From Candidatus Poribacteria bacterium (GTDB lineage: Bacteria > Poribacteria > WGA-4E > UBA9662): a stretch of 11,604 bases of DNA. Within the stretch, counting starts at the first letter, position 1. Each line of letters opens with the position of its first letter. Of this stretch, positions 1 through 7,576 are shown in pieces. The translations under genes and the position numbers were made by a program. The notes below the pieces were generated by a model that saw only the letters and a program-made list of their open reading frames with translations, was not told where the DNA came from and ran no database searches. Location: NCBI GenBank assembly GCA_002729015.1, contig PBVO01000061.1, positions 69,219-80,822 on the forward strand, in the 5' to 3' direction.

Positions 1-1991
1 CCCTTAAACTTAGTTACAGCGACGGTTATGACTTCTTCACTTCCCCATCCATCACCAGTTAGACTTATGATTTCACCGACGTAAACGTTGTTACCAGTTG
101 TTGGATTTGCACTTGAAATCTGGTTCAACACCGAAACCGTCTGATCTCCCACTGCTGTCAGTGAAGAGTTGCGACCAATAGCCAAGATCTTTTTAGCACC
201 AAAGGTTTGCTGGTTGATGGTGAAAGTAGAGCTACTAAACTTCCCGTTAGCATCAGTGGGAAAAGTCCCTGCGGCGAGTTCGACATTATCATCGGTCAAC
301 TTAATATCTACATTTTCACTACTGGCAAAGCCCACACCCGATACGGTAAAGGTATCTCCGATTTTCCCTGATTGCCCCGCAGCTATGGTAAGCTTAGGAA
401 TAATGGAAATTGTTTGATAATTTTGATGGTAATCTAGCTGTCCATTGTTGTTAGTGTCTTCACCGGCATCTAATATGCCATTCGCATTAATATCTTCAAG
501 GTTCATTAGGACTTGATATTGACCTGCCGCTATAGTGGCAGGTAGAGTGACAGCGGTTTTGAATTTTCCATCTGCATCTGTCTTTACTTGAGTACTCGAA
601 TTGCCCGCATCTTGCCCATAGATGTAGTTATTAATTGTGACTACAACAAAGTTTCCAGCAGCCGACTTAAGGTTGATGGAACCAATATCAGCTGATTTAG
701 GATAGCCGGTACCAACAACTGTTAGTGCGCTACCTGGAGTGTACCCAGTAACGGGGGTTTCGATTTGCAAATTTTGGTTGCTATCTGGATGAGAATACAA
801 GAAAGATGCCGTAGCATCTGGTGTAGATTTGGAACCTCGAGCCCTAACTTCTAGAAGGCCACCAAGAGATTGATCCCCAGTAACGAAAGTCGCTCTAAAG
901 CTACCAGGTGGCTGACCACCAAAATCAGCTTTTCGAATTTCCATAATCGGGCGAGTTTGCCCAAAGTCGATATACACAATCTCGTCATCTGAGGTTCCTA
1001 CGCCAGCGAAATTATGGCCAGAAACTGTAACTGTATCGTTAGAAGTTCCACCGGTAGGCGTAACCACAATAGATGGCTCAATAACTAAGGCATTATCTAA
1101 CTCAATTCGACTTCCAGAAGCGTTGGCCGAAACGATAATATCGTGGGTTGCCTGCCAGCGGCTGTCTAGTATTTGTATATTAGCAGTAAATTTTCCCACT
1201 GCATCAACTGTGGTTCCACCGGGTAAGGTAACTTGTTGATCTCCAACAGTAACAGTCAACGTATCTAAAACTTTAAATCCCCGACCATTAAGCGTAATTG
1301 TATCACCATACTTGACAACTTTTTGGCTGGATAACGTAACCGAGGGCAAAACATTAAACCCAAACTGACTGGCCCCGAGCTGGATAACAACAGGTCCATT
1401 GACGTGATCGGGAATCTCAAAAGAAATTTCATATTCACCAGTATTATCGGAATATACAGAATTATCGTCAGCAACGTACCCTTTTGTGGTTTTTAGTGCG
1501 TGATCTGCTACAGTGATAGTCGTATTAGAAAAGGTAATAGTTCCAATTCTCTGGTTACTCGGGCCAAATCCCCCTGATATTTTTAAGGCTGTTCCGACCT
1601 GTCCGTTGACAGCGTCCTGTACTGGTCCTGTCAATAAAAAGTCACGTTTTTTTTCGCCGATCTCAACCGTATAGCTACCAGATACCAAGGTGGCGTCCAC
1701 AGGTACTGTGAAAGTCACTTTATATTCACCATCAAGGTTAGTTTTGACTTTATCTCCCTCAATTACCCCCTTAATGGCGGTCAAAGCATGGCCTGCAGTA
1801 GTAACATCAACTGTCCCAAATGTAATACTACCAACAACCGTTTCAGATTTGTCGTTACCAAGATTATCCGAAATTGTGACCGTAATGCCTGGGTGACCAG
1901 TACTCGGTGTAACCACAAAGACCGCAAATGCCCTTTCTAAGGATAAAAATAGGCATAACGCAATTAAAATAGAGTAGCGGAGTTGCTTCAT
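1..1991 (-). CDS. Secreted multi-module Ig-like (IPT/TIG-like) repeat protein with calcium-binding loops, partial at window edge
   Basis: Reading the minus strand from the ATG at 1991 gives an open frame of 663 codons that leaves the window without a stop, so the C-terminus is missing. Residues 1-23 form a classic signal peptide: MKQLR, a hydrophobic stretch, then an AFA cleavage-like site. The rest is rich in Thr, Val, Gly and Asp and has almost no Cys, typical of exported beta-sandwich chains. Six modules start with a motif like G-x-x-x-x-[VLI]-x-G-x-[GN]-[FYW], near residues 131, 229, 318, 420, 545 and 639. This resembles the first strands of IPT/TIG or other Ig-like folds. Residues 56-112 and 151-206 are a visible duplication (ITF...HAL...KG...GEY). 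Residues 500-523 hold two tandem EF-hand-type loops (D500, N502, N504, G505, D508, E511; then D512, N514, N516, G517, D520). A GAAGGA ribosome site at 2001-2006 lies 9 nt before the ATG. Likely role is a cell-surface or secreted adhesive or structural protein; the exact function is unknown. Confidence 0.88.
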   Translation of the reverse strand, partial: MKQLRYSILIALCLFLSLERAFAVFVVTPSTGHPGITVTISDNLGNDKSETVVGSITFGTVDVTTAGHALTAIKGVIEGDKVKTNLDGEYKVTFTVPVDATLVSGSYTVEIGEKKRDFLLTGPVQDAVNGQVGTALKISGGFGPSNQRIGTITFSNTTITVADHALKTTKGYVADDNSVYSDNTGEYEISFEIPDHVNGPVVIQLGASQFGFNVLPSVTLSSQKVVKYGDTITLNGRGFKVLDTLTVTVGDQQVTLPGGTTVDAVGKFTANIQILDSRWQATHDIIVSANASGSRIELDNALVIEPSIVVTPTGGTSNDTVTVSGHNFAGVGTSDDEIVYIDFGQTRPIMEIRKADFGGQPPGSFRATFVTGDQSLGGLLEVRARGSKSTPDATASFLYSHPDSNQNLQIETPVTGYTPGSALTVVGTGYPKSADIGSINLKSAAGNFVVVTINNYIYGQDAGNSSTQVKTDADGKFKTAVTLPATIAAGQYQVLMNLEDINANGILDAGEDTNNNGQLDYHQNYQTISIIPKLTIAAGQSGKIGDTFTVSGVGFASSENVDIKLTDDNVELAAGTFPTDANGKFSSSTFTINQQTFGAKKILAIGRNSSLTAVGDQTVSVLNQISSANPTTGNNVYVGEIISLTGDGWGSEEVITVAVTKFK
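423..494 (-). other. Double EF-hand/dockerin-like calcium-binding loop within the secreted repeat protein
   Basis: This stretch codes residues 500-523 of the exported repeat protein. The first loop, D-I-N-A-N-G-I-L-D-A-G-E, has the full 12-position EF-hand pattern, with ligands at positions 1, 3, 5, 9 and Glu at 12. The second, D-T-N-N-N-G-Q-L-D-Y-H-Q, follows at once but has Gln at position 12. Such loops between beta modules are known in secreted bacterial proteins and usually bind calcium. The call rests on the motif alone. Confidence 0.6.
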
Positions 1992-2135
1992 ACAGTTTCG
2001 TCCTTCTTTAGTGATCGTCGATCGACTGAAAACACAGACAATATGGCGGGAGAACAAGCAGATAAAACCTCAGTTACTTAAGGTCGAAATATTTAGCCGA
2101 AAGTTGAGATAAAATTTAAAAATCACCCGATTTCG

Positions 2136-2164
2136 ATTATAGCATAGTTGGCCGATCCAAACAA
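2136..2164 (-). promoter_or_regulatory. Sigma70-type promoter for the secreted repeat protein
   Basis: On the minus strand the -10 box is a perfect TATAAT (2136-2141) preceded by TGC, which makes an extended -10. The -35 box is TTGTTT (2159-2164), and the spacing is 17 bp. Transcription would start near 2129, giving a 5' leader of roughly 138 nt before the ATG at 1991. This suggests the repeat protein is transcribed on its own rather than only by read-through from purH. No terminator hairpin is evident between purH and this promoter. Confidence 0.55.
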
Positions 2165-2220
2165 TAGTGATACAAATAGTTATAACATTGAATTTTATAA
2201 ATCCGGATAAGGAAAAGCCG

Positions 2221-3786
2221 CTAGTGTTTAAAGTGGCGAAATCCAGTAAAAGCCATTGCTATTTTGTATTGATCAGCCATTTTGATTACCGATTCATCAT
2301 TGACAGAACCACCAGGTTGAATAATTGCAATGACACCTGCCTGACCCGCAGCCTCAACACCGTCAGAAAAAGGAAAGTATGCATCAGAAGCCAAAACAGA
2401 ACCCGAAATCCGTTCACCAGCCTTCCTAATTGCGATGAGAGTAGAGTCTACACGACTCATTTGACCAGCTCCAATACCAATACTTTGTGTGCCCTTTGCT
2501 AGCAAGATTGCATTGGATTTCACGTGTTTACAGGCCTTCCAGGCAAACAATAAGGACTGAATTTCGGATTCGCTGGGTTTTCTTCGAGTGACAAATTGCA
2601 AATCCTCTATCGTTATTTGTTTTGTGTCTCGATCTTGAACCAATAAGCCACCGACCATGTGACGCAATTGCATAATTTTTGTGTTGGTGGATAGATCACC
2701 AGTTGCCAGAATACGTCGATTTTTAACACGAGCCAAAGCTTTTAGAGCTTTGGGGGTATAGCTGGGAGCAATTATTGCCTCAATTTTAATCCCTGATTTT
2801 GCTTCTGCGCGTAATATGTTAGCAGTTGAAAGATCAACAGGTCTATTGAAGCCCACAATACTGCCGAAGGCGGAAGTCCGATCGCAGTCTAATGCATTCA
2901 AAAATGCTTGTCCTAAATTTTCACTGGTGGCTAAACCACAAGGATTATTGTGCTTTATCAAAGTGCAAGCTGGTTCAGAGAAATCTTTGACAATTTCGAT
3001 GGCGGATTCCAAGTCTAATAAATTGTTATAGGAAACTGGCTGTCCACTAAGCTGATTAGCCCAAGCAGCGCAAGACTCATTCTTTTTTATCTCTCGATAA
3101 AAAGCTGCAAGTTGATGAGGATTTTCTCCATACCTTAAATGATGAACTTTTTCGTATGATAAATCGAGCCTAGACGGAAATTCTTCATCTACCTCATTTA
3201 GACCTAAAAAATAACTGGAAATGGAATGATCGTAATTCGCAGTATGCATAAATGCAGATTTAGCTAATTCAAAACGAGTTGTTTCGGACACAGCTCCACT
3301 ATTCTCAGCCAACTCACTTAAAAATTCTGAGTATTGGTCGATAGAAGTTAAAACCGCAACATCTCGGTAATTCTTGGCTGCAGCCCGAATCATTGTTGGT
3401 CCCCCGACATCAATATTTTCAATGGCTTGTCTCAGGCTTACATCTGGCTGAGCCACGGTATCTTCAAACGGGTATAAGTTACAGACGACAAGATCAATCA
3501 TTTGAATACCATTTTGATCAGTTTGCTCCTTGTGGTCTGGATTATCTCGAATTGCCAATATACCACCATGAATATTGGGGTGAAGAGTTTTCACTCTTCC
3601 ATCTAACATTTCCGGAAAGCCCGTAAAATCTGAGACATCTCGGATATTTACGCCTGAATTTCTTAGAAGTTTAGCTGTCCCTCCAGTGGAAATAATGTCA
3701 ACACCGAAGCCAACCAATTCCTTAGCAAGGTCGGTTAACCCAGTTTTATTAGAAACACTAATCAGCGCTCGGTTAATTTTTTTCAT
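2221..3786 (-). CDS. purH: Bifunctional AICAR transformylase / IMP cyclohydrolase PurH
   Basis: Cytoplasmic enzyme for the last two steps of purine synthesis: formylation of AICAR with 10-formyl-tetrahydrofolate, then ring closure to IMP. The 521-residue length matches full-length PurH. The N-terminal MGS-like IMP cyclohydrolase domain covers roughly residues 1-200, with STGGTAK near 33 and LDGRVKTLHPNIHGG at 61-75. The AICAR transformylase domain follows, with RYGENPHQ at 218-225, the catalytic KHNNPCG at 278-284, a DAYFPFSDG segment near 460 and the characteristic FRHFKH end. It starts at ATG 3786, 18 nt after the UbiA-like gene's stop. The leader has no good Shine-Dalgarno sequence, so translation may be coupled to the gene before it. 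It is the last gene of the purT-led cluster. Confidence 0.97.
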   Translation of the reverse strand: MKKINRALISVSNKTGLTDLAKELVGFGVDIISTGGTAKLLRNSGVNIRDVSDFTGFPEMLDGRVKTLHPNIHGGILAIRDNPDHKEQTDQNGIQMIDLVVCNLYPFEDTVAQPDVSLRQAIENIDVGGPTMIRAAAKNYRDVAVLTSIDQYSEFLSELAENSGAVSETTRFELAKSAFMHTANYDHSISSYFLGLNEVDEEFPSRLDLSYEKVHHLRYGENPHQLAAFYREIKKNESCAAWANQLSGQPVSYNNLLDLESAIEIVKDFSEPACTLIKHNNPCGLATSENLGQAFLNALDCDRTSAFGSIVGFNRPVDLSTANILRAEAKSGIKIEAIIAPSYTPKALKALARVKNRRILATGDLSTNTKIMQLRHMVGGLLVQDRDTKQITIEDLQFVTRRKPSESEIQSLLFAWKACKHVKSNAILLAKGTQSIGIGAGQMSRVDSTLIAIRKAGERISGSVLASDAYFPFSDGVEAAGQAGVIAIIQPGGSVNDESVIKMADQYKIAMAFTGFRHFKH

Positions 3787-3804
3787 AAGATATTATTGAG
3801 TTAT

Positions 3805-4683
3805 TTATGTCAAAGGGCTAGATGAAGTGTTTAGCATAACATCAGCTATGGCTAGTGCCATCAATATCAAGCTCACAGCCCCATTGAGGGTAAAAAAAGC
3901 TAGATTTACTCGGGATAGATCATTAGGCTTCACAATCGAATGTTCATAAACTAAGATAACGGCGACAGCCCCTACACCAATCATATAAATCCAACCTAGT
4001 TGTGAAATTTCCGCAATAACGATTAGTATACATACTGTTACTACATGCAGAAGATTTGAAATCCAAAGAGCTGCACGCACACCAAATTTAACAGGAATTG
4101 AATGTAGACCAAAGGACTTATCAAAATCAAAATCTTGGCATGCGTAAATTATGTCGAAACCCGCAGTCCATAACATAACCGAAAGTCCCAAGAGCATTGG
4201 CAGAAGGTTGAATCTGCCTTGAATAGCGATCCAAGCACCAATTGGTGCAATTGACAAAGATAGACCTAGCCAGAGGTGTGCCAGTGAAGTGAAGCGTTTG
4301 GTATAAGAGTAAAGCATAATAATTATTAATGCAATAGGTGAAAGCTTGAAAGCTAACGGATTCAACTGATGTGCTGATACGACTAGTAAGCAGGCGGACA
4401 ATACTATGAATATTAAGACATCATCTTTTTTTAATAGACCGGATGGAATCGCTCGTGTTTGTGTCCGCGGGTTACGGTTATCAATTTCTGCATCGGCTAA
4501 ACGATTAAATGCCATTGCGCAACTTCGTGCCCCAACCATAGCCAACACGATCCAAAACAGATCAGACCTACTAGGCAGACCTTCGGATGCAAGGAACGCA
4601 CTCATTATAGCAAAAGGTAAAGCAAAAATCGTATGTTCAAATTTGATCATTTCCAAAATTATTTTCAGTTGTCGAAAAAACAA
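3805..4683 (-). CDS. ubiA: UbiA-like prenyltransferase (4-hydroxybenzoate/menaquinone-type, MqnP-like)
   Basis: Integral membrane prenyltransferase that attaches a polyprenyl chain to an aromatic acid in quinone biosynthesis. Both Asp-rich metal/diphosphate motifs are present: N60-R-L-A-D64-x3-D68 followed by NPRT, and D184-x3-D188 in ACQDFDFDKS. Several hydrophobic helices fill the 292 residues, a normal length. The N-terminal MIKFEHTIFALPFA and the GARSCAMAFNR segment resemble the UbiA-like branch common outside Proteobacteria, some members of which act as MqnP in the futalosine route to menaquinone. Which quinone is made cannot be told here, because no other quinone gene is in the window. 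The start is TTG at 4683, chosen because an AAGGGAGA ribosome site (GGGAGA at 4691-4696) lies 7 nt upstream. The internal ATG at 4650 lacks this. It lies 19 nt after trmB. Confidence 0.93.
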   Translation of the reverse strand: MFFRQLKIILEMIKFEHTIFALPFAIMSAFLASEGLPSRSDLFWIVLAMVGARSCAMAFNRLADAEIDNRNPRTQTRAIPSGLLKKDDVLIFIVLSACLLVVSAHQLNPLAFKLSPIALIIIMLYSYTKRFTSLAHLWLGLSLSIAPIGAWIAIQGRFNLLPMLLGLSVMLWTAGFDIIYACQDFDFDKSFGLHSIPVKFGVRAALWISNLLHVVTVCILIVIAEISQLGWIYMIGVGAVAVILVYEHSIVKPNDLSRVNLAFFTLNGAVSLILMALAIADVMLNTSSSPLT

Positions 4684-4690
4684 ATTACTA

Positions 4691-4698
4691 TCTCCCTT
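4691..4698 (-). promoter_or_regulatory. Shine-Dalgarno site that decides the TTG start of the UbiA-like gene
   Basis: Read on the minus strand this is AAGGGAGA, seven bases before TTG 4683. It is the strongest ribosome site in the cluster. It supports a rare TTG initiation codon over the in-frame ATG eleven codons later. Confidence 0.6.
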
Positions 4699-4702
4699 CG
4701 AA

Positions 4703-5371
4703 TTAGACTGTTAATTTGTATACAGCACGGTGAATTGGGCGACCTTGATTTCGATATTTAATTTCGAAGCTGGTTTGAATATAATTTGGGTCTTCAGACA
4801 TTTCGGGTTGATAGAGGAGTTGTGGCCAGTCAGCTAAACGCTGTTCTATCAACGTGAAGTATTCGGCAAAATCAGTAGAAAAAAATAGGCAACCTAGACC
4901 AGGCTGGAGGGTTCTGATGATTTCTGGAATCCATATCGGGTCATTGAAAATCCGGCGTTTCTGGTGTTTATCTTTCGGCCAAGGATCCGGAAAATAAACA
5001 TGGTATGCTTCCACACTGTGGTCAGCGACATAATGGTGAACAAAATATGGGGCATCCACATAGCTGATACATGCATTAGTTTGGCCATGTTTCCTGAGTC
5101 GTTCTTTTGTGCGAAGTACATACTTCCACGAGTTTTCTATCCCTATGAAATTGGTATCTGGGTTACGCTTACAGGATTCGGTTAAAAATCGGCCTTTCCC
5201 ACAACCAACTTCAATTTGCACTGGATTACAATTACCAAAAAGGTTGGTCCAGTCTATATGAGAACTGAACTGACGCAGATCAAACTCGGTTTCGTCGCTC
5301 AATCGAATTAGACGAATTTGAGCCAACTGGGTCCAGTAAAAATCTGGTGATTTCTTCATTTGTCTTACCAT
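4703..5371 (-). CDS. trmB: tRNA (guanine-N7-)-methyltransferase TrmB
   Basis: S-adenosylmethionine-dependent enzyme that makes m7G46 in the variable loop of tRNAs. The 222 residues match the family. The SAM-binding motif EVGCGKGRF is at 54-62, the acidic GIEN of the next strand at 77-80, and the TrmB signature FPDPWPKDKHQKRR at 127-140. The C-terminal T-x-F-E (TSFE) precedes the end of the chain. Two candidate starts exist, ATG 5371 and ATG 5359, and neither has a strong ribosome site. The longer form is given. The N-terminal part before about residue 50 is less conserved in the family, so the start does not affect the call. It sits between the glycosylase (70 nt upstream) and the UbiA-like gene (19 nt downstream). 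Confidence 0.95.
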   Translation of the reverse strand: MVRQMKKSPDFYWTQLAQIRLIRLSDETEFDLRQFSSHIDWTNLFGNCNPVQIEVGCGKGRFLTESCKRNPDTNFIGIENSWKYVLRTKERLRKHGQTNACISYVDAPYFVHHYVADHSVEAYHVYFPDPWPKDKHQKRRIFNDPIWIPEIIRTLQPGLGCLFFSTDFAEYFTLIEQRLADWPQLLYQPEMSEDPNYIQTSFEIKYRNQGRPIHRAVYKLTV

Positions 5372-5441
5372 CTTACATTTCGGGTAAATACCCTATTGTT
5401 AACTGAGAGAATATGTTCGTGAAATTTAATTCAGTTTGGAT

Positions 5442-6083
5442 TTAGTCCGGAAATAAATTCAGCTGTGATTTGACGGATACCTCTTTTAACTTAAGTTTTG
5501 CTCCAGCAATATCCTGAACTAGTAACTGTCGTCCTTGGTAAAAATCTTTCCCCAAACCGGGCATTCTGAGTACATAAGCAGGGTTATATGTCGCCGAGAC
5601 AAAAGGTGCATATCCATTATCCAAAAACCAAACACCTCGCTCTTTGGCTAATCGAAAGCTTGGCCGAATTATAAATTTAGCCGCAGGTGTACCCATGCAC
5701 AGTATCACCGTAGGTGCGATTAATGATACTTCTTGGCTCAACCAACGGTTACAAGATCTAATTTCGCTTGATTTCGGCGGTCGATTATTAGATTGGCCAT
5801 CCTTCCAGGCAAATGCACGACACTTTAGTAAATTAGTTAACCAAACTTGCTCGCGGCTAAGTTGGTTTTCTGCCAGCACATCATCAAGAAGAACACCCGC
5901 AGGACCAGTGAATGGTTGTCCTGTCTGTTCATCTCTGGCAGATGGACCTTCAGCTACTATCATAAGCTTAGATGCTGGGTTGCCACTACCGAAAACAGTC
6001 CTTTGTCGGGTTTCAGCCAAGTGGCAGTCTTGGCAAAACTGCACTTGATGTCGAATAGATTCAACTTTTTCTACTGAGTCCAC
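5442..6083 (-). CDS. Uracil-DNA glycosylase superfamily protein, family-4-like with 4Fe-4S cysteines and altered motifs
   Basis: Member of the Fe-S uracil-DNA glycosylases (family 4 type), which remove uracil from DNA and start base excision repair. Four cysteines sit at the expected places for a 4Fe-4S cluster: C17 and C20 (CQDC), C88 (LLKC) and C111. The TGQPFTGPAG segment at 54-63 and the N-R-P-P segment near 100 are family features. Two active-site motifs differ from the usual form. The GE-[AG]-PG motif reads AEGPS (44-48), and the usual HP-[SA] motif near the C-terminus reads Y-N-P-A (166-169), so the conserved His is Asn167. Substrate range or activity may therefore differ. The start is GTG 6083: an in-frame TAA lies directly upstream, and a later start would lose C17 and C20. 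It begins 9 nt after the purT stop. The length of 213 aa is normal. Confidence 0.88.
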   Translation of the reverse strand: MDSVEKVESIRHQVQFCQDCHLAETRQRTVFGSGNPASKLMIVAEGPSARDEQTGQPFTGPAGVLLDDVLAENQLSREQVWLTNLLKCRAFAWKDGQSNNRPPKSSEIRSCNRWLSQEVSLIAPTVILCMGTPAAKFIIRPSFRLAKERGVWFLDNGYAPFVSATYNPAYVLRMPGLGKDFYQGRQLLVQDIAGAKLKLKEVSVKSQLNLFPD

Positions 6084-6092
6084 TTAACTTAG

Positions 6093-7280
6093 TTATTCTT
6101 GGAATTGTCTAAGTTTTTCAGCTCCAACAGTAGCATCAATTAACGCTCGAATAGGGTCATCGTTAGTAGCTAGAACTACACCCATACGACGTTTTCCTAT
6201 AATCGTGGGTTTGCCAAATAGTCGAACCTCACAACCTGCTTGTACAATTTCAGCAATATCATAAGCAAACGGATTCTCATTTTCTGAAGACAGGACCAAA
6301 GCGGCTGAGGCTCCGGGTATCAAGACTTGTGTGCCAGTAATTGGCAAGCCTAAGATGGCTTTGGCGTGTAAAGCAAATTCGGACTGTTCTTGGCTAACGA
6401 GCGTGACCAATCCTGTATCATGCGGGCGTGGAGAGATTTCACTGAAGTAAACAGTGTCGCTACGAACAAAGAATTCTACTCCAAAAATCCCGTATCCAAC
6501 ACCGTCATCTGGTACACTTGTCAATTCCGTAACAATGGCCTCTGCCATCTTTTGGCACTCAGCCAACACGGTTTCGTTACAATCTGCAGGTTGCCAACTG
6601 TAGCGGTAATCACCGTCAATTTGTAAGTGGCGAATAGGAGAACAGAAAGATATACCATCACGATGTCGAATAGTTAACAAGGTTAACTCATAGTCGAATT
6701 CAATAAATTCTTCGATTATGACTTTACAGTCAGTTACTCGTCCACCTTCCTGTGAATGACTCCAGGCTGTTTGAATATCTTGATCTCCCCGAATTACTGA
6801 CTGCCCTTTTCCTGAAGAACTCATGAGCGGTTTAACTACACAAGGGTAACCAATGGATACGACAGCTGACTCTAGCTCTGATAGAGAATGCGCAAATTGG
6901 TAGTCGGACACTCTCAAATTCAGGTCAGCCGCCTGCTCACGAATACCTTCACGATTCATGGTTAGACTAATAGCTTTGTAGCTAGGTACTAAATTCTGCT
7001 TGTAATCAGCCAAAACACTTGTATTAATAGCCTCAATTTCAGGTACAATCAGGTCAGGCTTCTCTGTGTCTAGACAATGACGAATTTTGTCCCCATCTAA
7101 CATGTCAAACACATAACTCCGGTGAGCAACTTGCATGGCTGGAGCGCCTTCATATCGGTCACAGACAATAGTTTCAACCCCCAGTCTTTGCAATTCGATG
7201 ATAACTTCTTTGCCTAACTCACCGCCGCCAAGCATTAGGACTTTTGTCGCATTTGATGCCAAAGGGGTGCCGATTTTCAT
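6093..7280 (-). CDS. purT: Formate-dependent phosphoribosylglycinamide formyltransferase PurT
   Basis: Cytoplasmic ATP-grasp enzyme that formylates GAR with free formate and ATP, replacing the folate-dependent PurN step. The 395 residues match the family. The N-terminal Rossmann-like part has MLGGGELGKE (16-25) and the IVPEIEAINT segment (78-87). The ATP-grasp core has VVKPLMSSSGKGQS (148-161). The metal-binding Glu residues lie in GVEFF (E269) and FSEISPRPHDTG (E281). The start at ATG 7280 has an AGGAG site (7290-7294) 9 nt upstream, and the N-terminus aligns in length with typical PurT. It is the first gene of the minus-strand cluster that ends with purH. This fits shared control of two formyl-transfer steps of the same pathway. 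Confidence 0.97.
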   Translation of the reverse strand: MKIGTPLASNATKVLMLGGGELGKEVIIELQRLGVETIVCDRYEGAPAMQVAHRSYVFDMLDGDKIRHCLDTEKPDLIVPEIEAINTSVLADYKQNLVPSYKAISLTMNREGIREQAADLNLRVSDYQFAHSLSELESAVVSIGYPCVVKPLMSSSGKGQSVIRGDQDIQTAWSHSQEGGRVTDCKVIIEEFIEFDYELTLLTIRHRDGISFCSPIRHLQIDGDYRYSWQPADCNETVLAECQKMAEAIVTELTSVPDDGVGYGIFGVEFFVRSDTVYFSEISPRPHDTGLVTLVSQEQSEFALHAKAILGLPITGTQVLIPGASAALVLSSENENPFAYDIAEIVQAGCEVRLFGKPTIIGKRRMGVVLATNDDPIRALIDATVGAEKLRQFQE

Positions 7281-7576
7281 AATCTTTGACTCCTAACTTT
7301 TAGGTACTGATTTGGTTTCTGATTGAGCTAATCAACTACCGCTTATCTGCACGGAATTATGCCATTCACTGCTCACAACTGCAAGCTAGAAAATCCAAGT
7401 TGGGATTAGCAGCACTAATTATTGAATAAAGCTAGTTCTATAAAGGGGTTGATCTAAGAAATCAAGCATTATAAAATAGGCCAGTACAGGTATTAATTCT
7501 TATAGTAGATTGCAAGAAGGGCAACTTTGGAATTGTTCGGCTTAGCATCTAAATATCAAATTATAAAAGGGTGTTC
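7281..7576. promoter_or_regulatory. Divergent intergenic region between purT and the sulfatase gene
   Basis: This 296-nt gap must carry start signals for both directions. For purT, the minus strand shows TTGCAG (7379-7384) and CATAAT (7356-7361) with 17-bp spacing, a modest sigma70-like match. For the sulfatase, the plus strand shows TTGATC (7449-7454) and TATAAA (7470-7475) with only 15-bp spacing, a weak match. A short imperfect palindrome, AATCC-N6-GGATT, lies at 7392-7407, and TTGAT-N7-ATCAA at 7449-7465. None resembles the known PurR box. No RNA gene or open frame of note is seen. Confidence 0.35.

Noticed and set aside
169..417. Plus-strand frames within 1-1900 as genes
   Set aside because: They are antisense to the long minus-strand repeat protein, whose signal peptide, repeats and ribosome site make it the real coding strand.
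2167..2502. Plus-strand 111-codon frame over the end of purH
   Set aside because: Antisense shadow of purH; the opposite strand encodes conserved PurH residues throughout the overlap.
5644..6048. Plus-strand 134-codon frame opposite the glycosylase gene
   Set aside because: The minus strand holds the Fe-S cysteines and glycosylase motifs; the plus frame shows no family feature.
7281..7576. PurR box or purine riboswitch before purT
   Set aside because: No ACGCAAACGT-type site and no aptamer-like conserved core or hairpin set was seen in the leader.
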